The notes: generated by a model not told the origin, from the sequence alone. A stretch of DNA of 64,000 nucleotides from Actinomyces gerencseriae DSM 6844 (GCF_000429265.1 NZ_KE386872.1:257622-321621); one strand, 5' to 3'. Counted from the first letter of the stretch, positions 50,217 to 59,926 are shown. A program made the numbers and translations.

Positions 50217-52454
50217 TCATCCGCGGGGCGCCCGTCGACCGGTGAGCTCGGCGCGAGCGCCGGCGCTGACGCCGCCGTCCCGGGGCTCGACGGAGACGAT
50301 CATTCCGTCCGCGCACAGCACCGAGTCGGCGTCCTTTCTCATCACCGATGGGATTGTGACAACGGCCCACGGCAGAATCGTGCCGTTCGCGAGTCTGACT
50401 TCCTGGAGGCGGCTGTCGGGGCTCCTCCCGTCCTCGTCGTTCAGCCCGACGACGAACTTGCCATTGTACCTGCCGCAGTCCTCCGTCTGGGTGGAGAACA
50501 GGGCGGAGTCCACGACGCCGACGCTCAGCGGGAAGGCCATGTCGTGCGCCGAGTGACGCGTTCCGCTCACCGAACGCCGATAGAGATCGGCCGTGTCGAT
50601 GGGCATCTTCGTCCCCGTGCGCGTGTCGAGCACGGACATGGACAGCGGGTGGAGATCGGTCGTCTCGAGGTCCCCTTCCAGGGTCCTGTCGAAGGCCCAG
50701 ACGACGATCGCCTGGGAGCTGGCCTCGACCCGGATGATCTCCCAGCCGTCGTCGTAGGAGATCTCCCGGCCGTTGTCGACGAACGCGTCGTCCAGGAATA
50801 CGGTTCCACCGGTGTCGATCTCCTGGACGCTTCCGACGTCGATGGGGTTGACGATCCAGCCGCCCACGTTCATGGGACGCCCCTCGGCGCGCTGAATCCT
50901 GCCCAGCCTGCGGCCATCCCCCAGGTGCTTCCTGTCGTGCTGCGACATGCGGAAGTACTCCGCGGGCCGGCTGCTCACCGACAGCGACGAGGCCGACTGG
51001 TCCGTGTCGTCGTCCCCCTTGTCGTGCAGGAGCACATTGGTGTGCCCGCCGGGTCCCGGGATCGCCGCCGTACCGGCGTCCAGCGGCGTGAGCTCGTGGC
51101 CGTCGGCGAGGTCGTAGACCCGCTGGCCGACGACGGCCATGGAGTCGGTCAGCTGCACGGTCGGTGTCGCCCCGGCGATCTGCGTGTCGAGGGCGACGCG
51201 GCCGGTGCCGGTGCTCAGGACGACGACGCGGCTGAGCTCCTCGGAGGGGCTCGTGCTGGTGGTGGAGCCACCGGGGGTGATGTCGAATGCGTAGGCGAGC
51301 CACTCGCCGTCGGGCGAGGTGAACGCGGACCGGCCCGCGTAGATGTCGACGCCGAGCAGGGCGCCGTTGCCGTGGTCGTCATGGTTGGCATGGTCGTCAT
51401 AGCCGTCGTCAGCGCTCGATTCCGGCCCGAGCCCGGTGGTCCCGAAGCACCACGTGACCCGTCCCGTCTCGGAGTCGAGCCCGTAGGCTCCTTCGCTGGT
51501 GACGAGGACGGCTCCGTGCGCTCCGGCGAGCAGGTGCCGCTCGTGCGAATCGACGGAGGTCGTCCAGTCGGGGTCCGCGATGGCCGGCTGGGACTGGGCG
51601 GAGGCGGCGGTCGCGATCTCCTCGACCGCCGGGAACGACTCGGGCGGCTCCTCGGAGGCCTCATCGACCGTGATCCGGATGAGCGGATCGAGGCGCTCGT
51701 TGATGACGGCCGGAGCGGCGCTGGCGAGGACCGTGACGGCGGCCGCGCCGACGGCGGCCGCGCGCAGGCGTGTCATCCGCTCGCCGCGGGGCGGCAGCGG
51801 CCCTGGCCCTACCCGCCCTACCGCCCCTGCGCGTCCTGTCGGGGCCGGCGCTGCGTCCGGGGAGGAGGCGTCGTCCAGGGCGCTGGCGGTCTCGGAGTCC
51901 CCCTCGGGATCGGGGGAGTCGTCTTCGAGCCGCGCCGCAGACCGTTCGGCGCGACGAGGCGCGCGTGCGGCGATATGGGTCAGGACGGCGATGGAGAGGC
52001 ACGCCCATGCGGTGACCAACCAGCCGGTGACCGCGGGGACGGTGCGGGTCGTCCTGATGACCTCGCTGGTCTCGGTGCCGACGACGGCGCATCCGATGAG
52101 GGCGAGGAAGGCCAGGATTCCGGTCGCGCCCCAGACGTCGATGCGCATGAGTCGCACGGAGGGGCGCAGCGCCCGGGCGCCCACGAGCGCGACGGCGCCC
52201 GTTCCCACCACGTGGAGGAGTGGCGAGACCATGGTCATCGACAGCGGCGAGCGCGTCCACGTCACGAGGGTGCCGATCAGCAGGACGAGGGTCGCGATGG
52301 CCGCGGCGAGACCGGCGCCCATCAGGGCGCTGCGGAGCGGTCTCGGTCCTCGTGGGCCGGCGGTCCCCTGTGTTCGCGAGCGCGGGGAGGAGCCGGCGTC
52401 CGACTGCCCGTCACCGTTCTCATCGCCCTCGTCGCGGGGCTCGCCGTTGTTCAC
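50217..52454 (-). CDS. membrane protein with extracytoplasmic beta-propeller-like domain
   Basis: The 745-residue protein has a hydrophilic N-terminus, four to five membrane helices in the first 190 residues, an acidic linker, a further helix (A-A-A-V-G-A-A-A-V-T-V-L-A-S-A) and a long outward domain. That domain has repeated W/Y-x-x-D-S-E-T-G and V-Y-D-L-A-D-G type strands, as in PQQ-like propellers, plus a His/Asp-rich loop (D-D-H-A-N-H-D-D-H-G) that could bind metal. It is flanked on both sides by YwiC-like genes on the same strand. The function is unknown; the design resembles the protein at 6889-8274. Confidence 0.6.
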   Translation of the reverse strand: MNNGEPRDEGDENGDGQSDAGSSPRSRTQGTAGPRGPRPLRSALMGAGLAAAIATLVLLIGTLVTWTRSPLSMTMVSPLLHVVGTGAVALVGARALRPSVRLMRIDVWGATGILAFLALIGCAVVGTETSEVIRTTRTVPAVTGWLVTAWACLSIAVLTHIAARAPRRAERSAARLEDDSPDPEGDSETASALDDASSPDAAPAPTGRAGAVGRVGPGPLPPRGERMTRLRAAAVGAAAVTVLASAAPAVINERLDPLIRITVDEASEEPPESFPAVEEIATAASAQSQPAIADPDWTTSVDSHERHLLAGAHGAVLVTSEGAYGLDSETGRVTWCFGTTGLGPESSADDGYDDHANHDDHGNGALLGVDIYAGRSAFTSPDGEWLAYAFDITPGGSTTSTSPSEELSRVVVLSTGTGRVALDTQIAGATPTVQLTDSMAVVGQRVYDLADGHELTPLDAGTAAIPGPGGHTNVLLHDKGDDDTDQSASSLSVSSRPAEYFRMSQHDRKHLGDGRRLGRIQRAEGRPMNVGGWIVNPIDVGSVQEIDTGGTVFLDDAFVDNGREISYDDGWEIIRVEASSQAIVVWAFDRTLEGDLETTDLHPLSMSVLDTRTGTKMPIDTADLYRRSVSGTRHSAHDMAFPLSVGVVDSALFSTQTEDCGRYNGKFVVGLNDEDGRSPDSRLQEVRLANGTILPWAVVTIPSVMRKDADSVLCADGMIVSVEPRDGGVSAGARAELTGRRAPRG

Positions 52455-52536
52455 GCCGTCAGTGTCCGGCGCGGCCGTGCCGGTGGCGATGGGGAATGGA
52501 TCCCGTGCCGCTCGGGCCTGGCGGTGCTCGTTCCGC

Positions 52537-53583
52537 TCAGCCCAGCAGCAGGCTGAGCAGCACGAGCAGGGAGACGATCATCTCGAGGCGTCCGACGAGC
52601 CTGACGCTGATGAGCGGCTGCCCGCTCCTCATGCGCCTGAGCTGGATCAGCGGCAGCACGGTGGCCCGCAGCGCCAGTAGGACCCACACCAGCGCATGCG
52701 CCCAGGACAGGAGCCCGTCCGCCGCGCAGCCGAGCGCCGCCGCCATCAGCGCGGCGTGGAGACCGACCGATCCGACGATCATCCCCCGGTCGCCGCGTTG
52801 GCGCACCATCGTCTTGACGTAGGGGACCGCGCCGACGAAGTAGGCCGCGAGGAAACCGGTGACCAGCCACATCCACGGCCACCCGGTCAGCGAGCCGTCC
52901 GGGCTCGCCCCCGCCAGTGCCGCGGCGTCCGGCCCCAGACCCAGCGGACCCCCGCGCCCCCCGGTGCCCAGGTCGTAGACGACGGGGGCCATGAGGGAGG
53001 CCGCCAGCGTCGTGGCGGCCCCCGAGAGCAGGGAGCGCTCCCTGCCGCGCCACGCCTGATGGATCGCGACCACGGCGAGCGGGACCAGAAGGAGCCCCCA
53101 GCGCACGAGATAGGGGGCGAGGAGCAGGGCGAGCACCGCCAGGACCGCCGTGGCCGCCGAGTAGGTGAGCAGCGGAGCCCGGAGGGCTGCCCGCTTGCGG
53201 GCCGTGCGGGTGCGCATCCACTGGGCCAGCACCCAGTAGCTGAAGTAGGCGAACCACCAGGCCGGCAGGGCGAGGGCGTCCACCCGGCTCCAGCCTCCGA
53301 CGGCGATACCGACGATCGGCGGAAGGACGAGCATCCCCCATGCCCCGTGGTAGTTGGGCACCCAGCCGCGCCTGCCGCGCCGACGACCGGGCTTCTTCTG
53401 CGAGGAGGGTCTGGACGGCGCGGGCGGCTGGGACGGTTCGGGACGTGGCGACGGTGCCGACGGTTCGGGCTGCGCGGACGACGGCGGGGCCGGGGCCTCG
53501 CGCGGCCGGTCGGCGGCGGACGTCCTCTCCTCAGGGCGCTCGGTGCTGCGGCCACGGGGACCGGCGGGTGGTGACTGGCTCAC
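52537..53583 (-). CDS. YwiC-like family membrane protein, second copy
   Basis: The 348-residue protein has W-V-P-N-Y-H-G-A-W-G-M-L after a Pro/Ser-rich N-terminus and the same helix and motif order as the protein at 48931-50103, including G-W-P-W-M-W-L-V-T and P-Y-V-K-T-M-V-R-Q-R. Both start with M-S-Q-S/Q and a disordered tail, so they arose by duplication. The gene heads a minus-strand group with the beta-propeller protein. Confidence 0.8.
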   Translation of the reverse strand: MSQSPPAGPRGRSTERPEERTSAADRPREAPAPPSSAQPEPSAPSPRPEPSQPPAPSRPSSQKKPGRRRGRRGWVPNYHGAWGMLVLPPIVGIAVGGWSRVDALALPAWWFAYFSYWVLAQWMRTRTARKRAALRAPLLTYSAATAVLAVLALLLAPYLVRWGLLLVPLAVVAIHQAWRGRERSLLSGAATTLAASLMAPVVYDLGTGGRGGPLGLGPDAAALAGASPDGSLTGWPWMWLVTGFLAAYFVGAVPYVKTMVRQRGDRGMIVGSVGLHAALMAAALGCAADGLLSWAHALVWVLLALRATVLPLIQLRRMRSGQPLISVRLVGRLEMIVSLLVLLSLLLG

Positions 53584-53792
53584 ACTCGCAAGCCTAGGAG
53601 GCCGGCAAGACGCCCGGCGAGCGTGATGACGCCCCGTTCGCTCCGGTTCCCGGGTCGGCGGGATTCACTCTGGGAACCGGGTCGGCCGGGCTCGACACGG
53701 CCGTCGCACCGTCGTCGGCCGGTTCCTCGCCATTCGTGTGTGAGGGCGTGGGTGGGGTGGGCGGGCGCCGGTGGTTCGGTGTCTCAGAGCGC

Positions 53793-54420
53793 GCGGTCGT
53801 ACCCGGGGGCGCGTGGTCGTACCCGGGGGCGCGTGGTCGTACCCGGGGGCGCGTGGTCGTACCTTAGAGGGGCTCTAAGGTACGACCACGCGGAGTTGCG
53901 TACGACCGCGTGCGGGGGGGGTACGACCACGCGGCTTTACGTACGACCGCGCGGGGCCGATGGCGCACGAGGACGAAGCGGGGCACGCTCCCCGGCGCTC
54001 CGGGCTCCACAGGCCGGTGGCGTGCAGTGCCCAGGTCGGCGGAGCGCAACGGTGAGCATGCAGTGATGGGCTGTGCAGCGGCGAACTCCACCGGCACAGA
54101 CCAGCGCAAGGCCGCATTGAGGGCAGCCTCGGCGCCGGGCTCCGCAGGCCAACAGCGCGCGGGCCAACAGCGCGCGGGCCAACAGCGCGCGGGCCAACAG
54201 CGCGCGGTGCGCAGACCAGCGGCTCGGGGCCGCGGGGCCGCGAAGTCCGTGGAACGCAGCAGGACCCGTACCGGTGCCGGTGCCGTGCGCCCGCAAGCAG
54301 CGCGCAACGAGCACTCAGGATCTCCGGGACTCATCCGAACATCCGAGCGCCGAGACGAACCCCTCCGGGGAACGGCGCGACGCGGACCAAAGCCCTCCGC
54401 GGAGACGACGGCGAGCGGTG
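53793..54420 (+). repeat. GTCGTAC inverted array, copy C, with long conserved flank
   Basis: Direct copies at 53793, 53813, 53833 and 53853 lead into a perfect 18-bp stem (53852-53869 with 53873-53890, 3-nt loop), then inverted copies at 53880, 53900, 53921 and 53941. The flank to about 54420 is shared, in opposite orientation, with the copy at the right edge of the window. It includes four 15-bp tandem copies of CCAACAGCGCGCGGG from 54149. No convincing gene lies between 53583 and 54599. Confidence 0.85.
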
Positions 54421-54438
54421 CGCTACGCCGCCCCCGGG

Positions 54439-54587
54439 GCTCAGGGCGCCCGGCCCGGGGCTCCGGAGATGGGGATCAGTGAGACCCGGCAGCCGATGGC
54501 TCGAGCCGCCCGGCCCGGGGCACCCGCCGAATGATTGGTTCGAGATCGACCAACAGGGTGCTCGAGCCGCCCGGCCCGGAGTACCCG
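54439..54587. repeat. three-repeat CRISPR-like array
   Basis: Three related 28-bp repeats start at 54439, 54499 and 54560; the last two differ at two positions and the first at about five. They share the core GCCCGGCCCGG. They are separated by 32 and 33 bp of unique sequence, so the period is 60-61. No cas genes or leader are recognisable. It lies just downstream of pgm. Confidence 0.5.
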
Positions 54588-54598
54588 AGGTTCCGACG

Positions 54599-56281
54599 TC
54601 ACTGCCCCAGCGCCGAGTCCACCACGCTCTTGGCCTCCTCCTGGACCACTGCCAGGTTCTCGGCCCCCTTGAAGGACTCGGCGTAGATCTTGTAGACGTC
54701 CTCCGTGCCCGACGGGCGTGCTGCGAACCAGGCGTCCTCGGTGGTCACCTTGAGGCCTCCGATGGGCGCGTCGTTGCCGGGCGCCCGCACGAGACGGCCG
54801 ATGATCGGCTCGCCGGCGAGCTCGGTGGCCGTGACGTCCTCCGGCGCCAGGTCCGCGAGCCTGGCCTTCTGCTCCTTGGTGGCGGGCGCGTCGATGCGGG
54901 CGTAGGCGCTGGCGCCGAAGCGTTTCACCTGCTCCTCGTGCAGCTGCGAGGGCGTCTTGCCGGTGACGGCGATGATCTCGCTGGCGAGCAGGGCCAGGAT
55001 GAGGCCGTCCTTGTCCGTGGTCCACACGGTGCCGTCCTTGCGCAGGAAGGAGGCTCCCGCGCTCTCCTCGCCCCCGAAGCCGACGGAGCCGTCGATGAGG
55101 CCGGGCACGAAGTGCTTGAAGCCCACCGGCACCTCCACGAGCGTGCGGCCCATGGCCGCCACCACCCGGTCGATGAGGCTGGAGGAGACCAGCGTCTTGC
55201 CCACCGCGCAGCCCTCGGGCCAGCCGGGGCGGTGGGTGAAGAGGTACTCGATGGCCACGGCCAGGAAGTGGTTGGGGTTCATCAGGCCGCCGTCGGGGGT
55301 GACGATGCCGTGGCGGTCGGAGTCGGCGTCGTTGCCGGTGGCGACGTCGTAGGGGGTCTTGCCGGCGGCGTCGGGCGTCATCTTGTCCCGCAGCGAGGCC
55401 ATGGCGTTGGGGGAGGAGCAGTCCATGCGGATCTTGCCGTCCCAGTCCAGGGTCATGAAGTGCCAGGCCGGATCCACCTCGGGGTTGACCACGGTGAGGT
55501 CGAGCCCGTAGCGCTCGCCGATGGCGCCCCAGTAGTCGACGGAGGCGCCGCCCAGGGGGTCCGCGCCTATGCGCACGCCCGCCTCCCGGATGGCGTCCAT
55601 GTCGATGACGTTCTCCAGATCGGCGACGTAGGTCTCCAGGTAGTCGTGCTTGACGACGTGGGGGCCGTCCAGGGCGTCGTTGATCGGAACGCGCGGCACC
55701 TCGCGCCAGCCGCCGGCCAGCAGCTCGTTGGCGCGGTTCGCGATCCAGCCGGTGGCGTCCGAGCCGGCGGGCCCGCCGTGCGGCGGGTTGTACTTGAAGC
55801 CGCCGTCGCGCGGCGGGTTGTGCGAGGGGGTGATGACGATGCCGTCGGCCAGGCCCGGGCCGGCGGTGCGCACGCCGGCCTCGGTGCCCGCGCCGTTGGC
55901 CCGCAGGATGGAGTGCGAGACGGCCGGGGTGGGCGTGTAGGACCCGCGGGCGTCGACGGCGGTGGTGACGCCCGCGCCCGTGAGCACCTCGATCGCGGTG
56001 CGCCAGGCGGGCTCGGACAGGCCGTGGGTGTCGCGGCCGAGGTAGAGGGTGCCGTCGGTGCCCTGGGAGCGCCGGTACTCCACGATCGCGGCGGTGATGG
56101 CCACGATGTGGGCCTCGTTGAAGGCGGTGTCCAGGGAGGAGCCGCGGTGGCCGGAGGTCCCGAAGACCACCTTCTGGGTCGGGACGGCGGGGTCGGGGAC
56201 GAGGTCGTAGTAGGCGGAGAGGACCTCATCGATGTTGACGAGGTCGTCGGGCTGTGCTGGTTGTCCTGCGCGTGGGTGCAT
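54599..56281 (-). CDS. pgm: phosphoglucomutase (alpha-D-glucose phosphate-specific)
   Basis: The 560-residue enzyme interconverts glucose 1- and 6-phosphate. The phospho-serine loop T-P-S-H-N-P-P, the N-terminal F-G-T-S-G-H-R-G-S and the metal-binding D-A-D-S-D-R-H region are all present. Length matches the bacterial Pgm group (about 545-560). The gene stands alone; its 3' end lies 11 bp from the CRISPR-like repeats. Confidence 0.93.
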   Translation of the reverse strand: MHPRAGQPAQPDDLVNIDEVLSAYYDLVPDPAVPTQKVVFGTSGHRGSSLDTAFNEAHIVAITAAIVEYRRSQGTDGTLYLGRDTHGLSEPAWRTAIEVLTGAGVTTAVDARGSYTPTPAVSHSILRANGAGTEAGVRTAGPGLADGIVITPSHNPPRDGGFKYNPPHGGPAGSDATGWIANRANELLAGGWREVPRVPINDALDGPHVVKHDYLETYVADLENVIDMDAIREAGVRIGADPLGGASVDYWGAIGERYGLDLTVVNPEVDPAWHFMTLDWDGKIRMDCSSPNAMASLRDKMTPDAAGKTPYDVATGNDADSDRHGIVTPDGGLMNPNHFLAVAIEYLFTHRPGWPEGCAVGKTLVSSSLIDRVVAAMGRTLVEVPVGFKHFVPGLIDGSVGFGGEESAGASFLRKDGTVWTTDKDGLILALLASEIIAVTGKTPSQLHEEQVKRFGASAYARIDAPATKEQKARLADLAPEDVTATELAGEPIIGRLVRAPGNDAPIGGLKVTTEDAWFAARPSGTEDVYKIYAESFKGAENLAVVQEEAKSVVDSALGQ

Positions 56282-56409
56282 GGGGTCAGTGTGTCACCGA
56301 TCACTGGACGTGTCCTGGGAATCCCGAAAGTCGGATGTGAGATCGTGCGAGGATGGCCTTCCCCGCGTTTCTCGTCCGGGCTTATCCGGTCTCATCCGCG
56401 CATGAGGCT

Positions 56410-56490
56410 CCCGTGCTCGCGGGGGAGGGCACTACGAGTGGTGGCCGGGGAAACTGCACAATCCAGCGGACCCCCGTGCTCGCGGGGGGG
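56410..56490. repeat. degenerate type I-E-like repeat pair
   Basis: CCCGTGCTCGCGGGGG occurs at 56410-56425 and 56473-56488 (period 63), upstream of pgm. The CCCG/CGGG hairpin form is like actinobacterial type I-E CRISPR repeats, but flanking bases differ between the two copies, so this is at best a relic. Confidence 0.35.
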
Positions 56491-56527
56491 GCGGGCCCGA
56501 CGACGCCGTGCGTCGTCACGGCCCGGG

Positions 56528-57526
56528 CTAGGCGGGAATCCAGTCCCACATGGTGACGTTGCGGCGGTCCGTCACCCACAGCTCGGCCCGTGTCACCCGG
56601 TTGCCCATGACGAGGAGGGAACCGCGCACCGGGTGCGGCACGTTCCGGAACAGCGTGTAGGCCCGGTCGCCCGTGTCGACTCCGATGCGGTCCTGGCCCA
56701 GGAGGTGCAGACGCGCCGTCGGGCGCGCCGGATCGGTCGTCAGCGCCCGCCACGCCTCGGGCGGTATCCCCCGCGGCAGGATGAGGGCCATGTCGGCGGC
56801 GTACTCGCCGGGGTCCCGACCGACCGGGGCGATGACGACATCGAGATGATGGTCCGTGATGAGCTGGAACGTCTCGTTCTGATCGGTGTCCACGCACAGG
56901 CGGGTCCATCCCATGGCCCCTTGGGCCCGCTCCCGCTCGGAGACGGTGACCTGGTGCAGCGAGCCTGTGGCCGAGCCGCTGTCCACGATTCCCCGGGTAT
57001 CGCGCTTGATGAGTCGGGAGGAGGCGCTTCGCATGAGGGAGGGCAGGCGGCGTCCGTGAATGTGGATGAGCTCGTTGAGATCGAGCTCGGGCATGCCGGA
57101 GGCGCCGATGGTCTCGGGCGCGAACCCGTTGTTCCTGAGCCGCTTGCTCTCACGACCGCCGAGACGAAAACCGGTGCGGAACAGGTCGGAGCCCAGGAAC
57201 GTGCTTCCAAGACTGCGTGCGTGCGGGCGCGAGGCGAAGGCGGTGGCGGTGGCTCGGGCGAAGGGCGTGCCGGTGAAGCGGGGGCGGGAGGGCTCGCCCA
57301 TCGGCGTCGCGGGCGGAATCGGCGGCGTGCCGGTGAAGCGGGGGCGGGAGCCCCGCGCGCCTCCGGGTCCGGCCTCGACGGCGTCGGGGAATCCCTGGCG
57401 GCCCGTCTCCGCCGAGGTCCGAGACGTGGAGCCGGCCGCCTCGGCGGCGCTCGGGGCCGCTTGGCCGGTGAGGCTGCGAGCTCGGGCCGTCAGGTCGTCA
57501 TGAGACGGGATGTTGGGTAGTTTCAC
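56528..57526 (-). CDS. hypothetical protein
   Basis: I start at GTG 57526, preceded by GAGGA at 6-bp spacing; the first residues are L-P-N-I-P-S-H-D-D. The 332-residue protein has a disordered N-terminal third with two copies of S-R-P-R-F-T-G-T-P 20 residues apart, then a globular part with W-T-R-L-C-V-D-T-D-Q-N and A-L-I-L-P-R-G-I-P-P-E-A-W. No signal peptide or membrane helix is visible and no family was recognised. The duplicated motif is encoded by the 27-bp direct repeat at 57264-57350. Confidence 0.5.
   Translation of the reverse strand: MKLPNIPSHDDLTARARSLTGQAAPSAAEAAGSTSRTSAETGRQGFPDAVEAGPGGARGSRPRFTGTPPIPPATPMGEPSRPRFTGTPFARATATAFASRPHARSLGSTFLGSDLFRTGFRLGGRESKRLRNNGFAPETIGASGMPELDLNELIHIHGRRLPSLMRSASSRLIKRDTRGIVDSGSATGSLHQVTVSERERAQGAMGWTRLCVDTDQNETFQLITDHHLDVVIAPVGRDPGEYAADMALILPRGIPPEAWRALTTDPARPTARLHLLGQDRIGVDTGDRAYTLFRNVPHPVRGSLLVMGNRVTRAELWVTDRRNVTMWDWIPA
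57264..57350. repeat. 27-bp direct repeat around 33 bp inside a gene
   Basis: 57264-57290 and 57324-57350 are identical over 27 bp (starting GGCGTGCCGGTGAAGCG) with a 33-bp gap, period 60, so the reading frame of the hypothetical gene is kept. The same geometry appears in four intergenic units. Confidence 0.75.
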
Positions 57527-57706
57527 GGTGGTCCTCGACGATGAGAAGAAGAGCGGGAAGGATGAGGGGTGAGTGCTGGGGCGATGCGAGCGGCTGCCGC
57601 CCAGTCTAGGAGGTCGGCGGGCGCCCGGGGCATGGGTAGTCTGACCCGGTTGCTCGCGTACCCATGCCGTTGCACCGGAAACGCACCCGTGTACCCAGGA
57701 GGGACC

Positions 57707-58105
57707 ATGACCGTCAGTCGTATCGCCACCGCCGAGGCCCCCGCCGCCGTCGGCCCCTACTCCCAGGCCGTGTCCACCGGCGCCGCCGCCGGCAGCACCG
57801 TCTACATCTCCGGGCAGGTGCCGCTGGATCCGGCCACCGGTGCGCTCGTCGAGGGCGGCGTCGAGGCCCAGGCCGAGCAGGTTCTCAAGAATGTGGGGGC
57901 CATTCTGGTCGAGGCCGGCCTCGGGTACGCCGACGTCGTCAAGACCACCGTGCTGCTCGCCGACATCGCCGACTTCAAGGCCGTCAACGAGGTCTACGCC
58001 CGCTTCTTCACCGCTCCGGTGCTGCCCGCCCGTGCCGCCTTCGCCGTCGCCGCCCTCCCGCTGGGCGCCCGAGTCGAGATCGAGGCGGTCGCCGTCCGGC
58101 CCTGA
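57707..58105 (+). CDS. ridA: RidA family reactive intermediate/imine deaminase
   Basis: The 132-residue protein starts at ATG 57707, after AGGAGGG. It has the RidA/YjgF pattern: [12 protein letters not shown] at the N-terminus, [11 protein letters not shown], and [15 protein letters not shown] with the conserved Arg near 105, followed by V-E-I-E-A. It hydrolyses 2-aminoacrylate-type imines formed by PLP enzymes. A stand-alone gene. Confidence 0.92.
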   Translation: MTVSRIATAEAPAAVGPYSQAVSTGAAAGSTVYISGQVPLDPATGALVEGGVEAQAEQVLKNVGAILVEAGLGYADVVKTTVLLADIADFKAVNEVYARFFTAPVLPARAAFAVAALPLGARVEIEAVAVRP

Positions 58106-58211
58106 GCGCGTCGGCCGCCCTCGGACGCGGGCCCGTCGCCGGGGGGGGGGAGGGGTCAGAGGCGAGCGCGACGGGATTGGCGAGGTCAGATCCGCTCCCC
58201 AAGGGTGAGGG

Positions 58212-58301
58212 CGGGGCAGCCCTCCCCGTGCGGGTCGCCCTCCACGGTGGCCAGCACGGCGATAACGCACGCCGGGGCAGCCCTCCCCGTGCGGGTCGCC
58301 C
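58212..58301. repeat. 29-bp direct repeat around 32 bp (CRISPR-like geometry)
   Basis: 58212-58240 and 58273-58301 are identical over 29 bp (starting CGGGGCAGCCCTCCCCGTG), gap 32 bp, period 61. It lies between ridA and the DUF5129-like gene. The 9-10 G run near 58141 is also unusual in this gap. Confidence 0.8.
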
Positions 58302-58345
58302 GCTTCCGCCGCGGAGGGCGGTCGTCGCTGACTACTGTGGGGCCC

Positions 58346-59926
58346 GTGAGCAACATACTGATCCGCTGGGGCGGTTCCCGCGCCGTGGCGTCATTGATCC
58401 TCAGGATTCTCGTTGTCATCCTGCTCGTCGTCGGGGTGCCGCTATTCGCCTACTGGCCCTTCGGCAAGGTGCACGCGCCCGCCGTGGAGGTCCACGACGA
58501 GGTCGGGATCCTCCAGGCCGACGCCACCGCCTCCTCCCTGGAGAACCTGCGCTTCCGCCAGGACGTGAAGCTCGCCGTCCTCACTCTCGACGCCAAGCCC
58601 AACGCCAACTTCAACAGCGAGGTCCTCGGCTACGCGCGCGAGAAGCACCCCGAGTGGATCAGCTCCTCCGACTCCAACTACTGGGCGGACGGCCTGGTCA
58701 TCCTGGCGGTCTCGCCGTCGGGCCGCTGGACCGGCTGCTACTTCGGCGAGGACGTCAAGGTCGATACCGCCGTCCAGGGGGCGATTCAGGAAGCGGGCAA
58801 GAACTCCTTCCGAGAGCAGCGGTGGGCGCTGGGGATCGAGCAGATGGCCGGTTATGCCGCCGAGGTCATGGGCCGCCCGATCGTCTCGCCGTCGGGCGCG
58901 ATCATCGTCGCCGGGCTCGGAGTGATCAGCGGCGGCGCCCTGGGGATCCTGATGCTCGTGAGTCGCAGCGGCGCCCGGCTGGCCTTCACCCGGGCCCGGC
59001 GCCACTACGCGCAGGTCACCGCCGACTACGAGGGCACGCAGATCAAGGCGGAGCTCATTCCCACCGACGACGCCCACGGCGCCCAGGTGCTGGCCCGCTT
59101 CGCCTGGTTCGAAGATCGCTACGCGGAGTTGACCCGCGCCTTCCGCGACTTCGGGGAGCCGCGCGGCGCCGAGTGGTTCTCCTGGAGGCGGCGGATGGAC
59201 GCCAGGGGTCTCAACACCCGGGCCAGCGAGCTCGACTCCCTCGACGACGCCATCTCCCACGCCTCCGCCCTGCTGACCATGTCCGAGGGATGGCAGCAGG
59301 CCTGGGCCAACGAGCAGGGTCCCGTCCATGAGGACCTGGCCTCCTTCCAGAGCCTGTGCGCCTCGGTGGAGGCGAAGGGTCACCTCAGTACGGCGCAGGA
59401 TCGCGACTGGCTGCGGCAGCGCTCGAACCGACTGGCCGCCATGACCAACGAGCTCTCCTCGGGGCGGCTGTCGCCCTCCGCGGCCCTCGACGAGTTGGAC
59501 GTCATCTCCCGGGACGTGCGCGCCCGCGCCGATTCGCTGGCGCGCCGGGCGCTGGAGGCCGATACGTCCTCGTATCGCGATGGCCGCCTCAGCCGCTACG
59601 AGTCCGCGCAGAGCGGCTGGGGGTGGGGCAGGACCAACGGCTACGCGGGCTGGTGGGCCATGGGCGGGCACCAGTCCTCCTACGACCCGGCCTCGACGAT
59701 CCGCATCAACCCCTCCTCCCCGGCCGCCGACGCCTCCGGTGTGCGGTGGGTCGGCGCCGGATCGGCCTCCCAGTTCTCGACGCCGATCTCCGAGCTCGTC
59801 ACCGGTTACAGCTCGGCGGCCAGCTGGTCGCCGTCCTCCTCCGGTTCGGGCGGCGGCAGCGGTTTCTCGGGCGGCGGGTACTCCGGCGGGGGCTTCTCCG
59901 GAGCCGGGTCGAGCTCGCACTTCTGA
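58346..59926 (+). CDS. DUF5129-like membrane protein (TPM-like domain), copy 1
   Basis: The 526-residue protein (GTG 58346) has an N-terminal membrane segment (I-L-R-I-L-V-V-I-L-L-V-V-G-V-P-L-F), a TPM/Psb32-like domain (V-H-D-E-V-G-I-L-Q-A-D ... V-I-L-A-V-S-P-S-G-R-W), a second membrane segment near residue 200, a helical domain and a Ser/Gly-rich tail ending S-S-S-H-F. The layout matches actinobacterial DUF5129 proteins. The paralogue follows after 12 bp. Role unknown, possibly in envelope quality control. Confidence 0.72.
   Translation: MSNILIRWGGSRAVASLILRILVVILLVVGVPLFAYWPFGKVHAPAVEVHDEVGILQADATASSLENLRFRQDVKLAVLTLDAKPNANFNSEVLGYAREKHPEWISSSDSNYWADGLVILAVSPSGRWTGCYFGEDVKVDTAVQGAIQEAGKNSFREQRWALGIEQMAGYAAEVMGRPIVSPSGAIIVAGLGVISGGALGILMLVSRSGARLAFTRARRHYAQVTADYEGTQIKAELIPTDDAHGAQVLARFAWFEDRYAELTRAFRDFGEPRGAEWFSWRRRMDARGLNTRASELDSLDDAISHASALLTMSEGWQQAWANEQGPVHEDLASFQSLCASVEAKGHLSTAQDRDWLRQRSNRLAAMTNELSSGRLSPSAALDELDVISRDVRARADSLARRALEADTSSYRDGRLSRYESAQSGWGWGRTNGYAGWWAMGGHQSSYDPASTIRINPSSPAADASGVRWVGAGSASQFSTPISELVTGYSSAASWSPSSSGSGGGSGFSGGGYSGGGFSGAGSSSHF

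Noticed and set aside
53910..54482. A 190-codon frame in repeat C that has a counterpart in repeat D (shared R-K-Q-R-A-T-S-T)
   Set aside because: Similarity is at DNA level across the whole flank and indels break the frames outside a short stretch; no ribosome binding site was seen.
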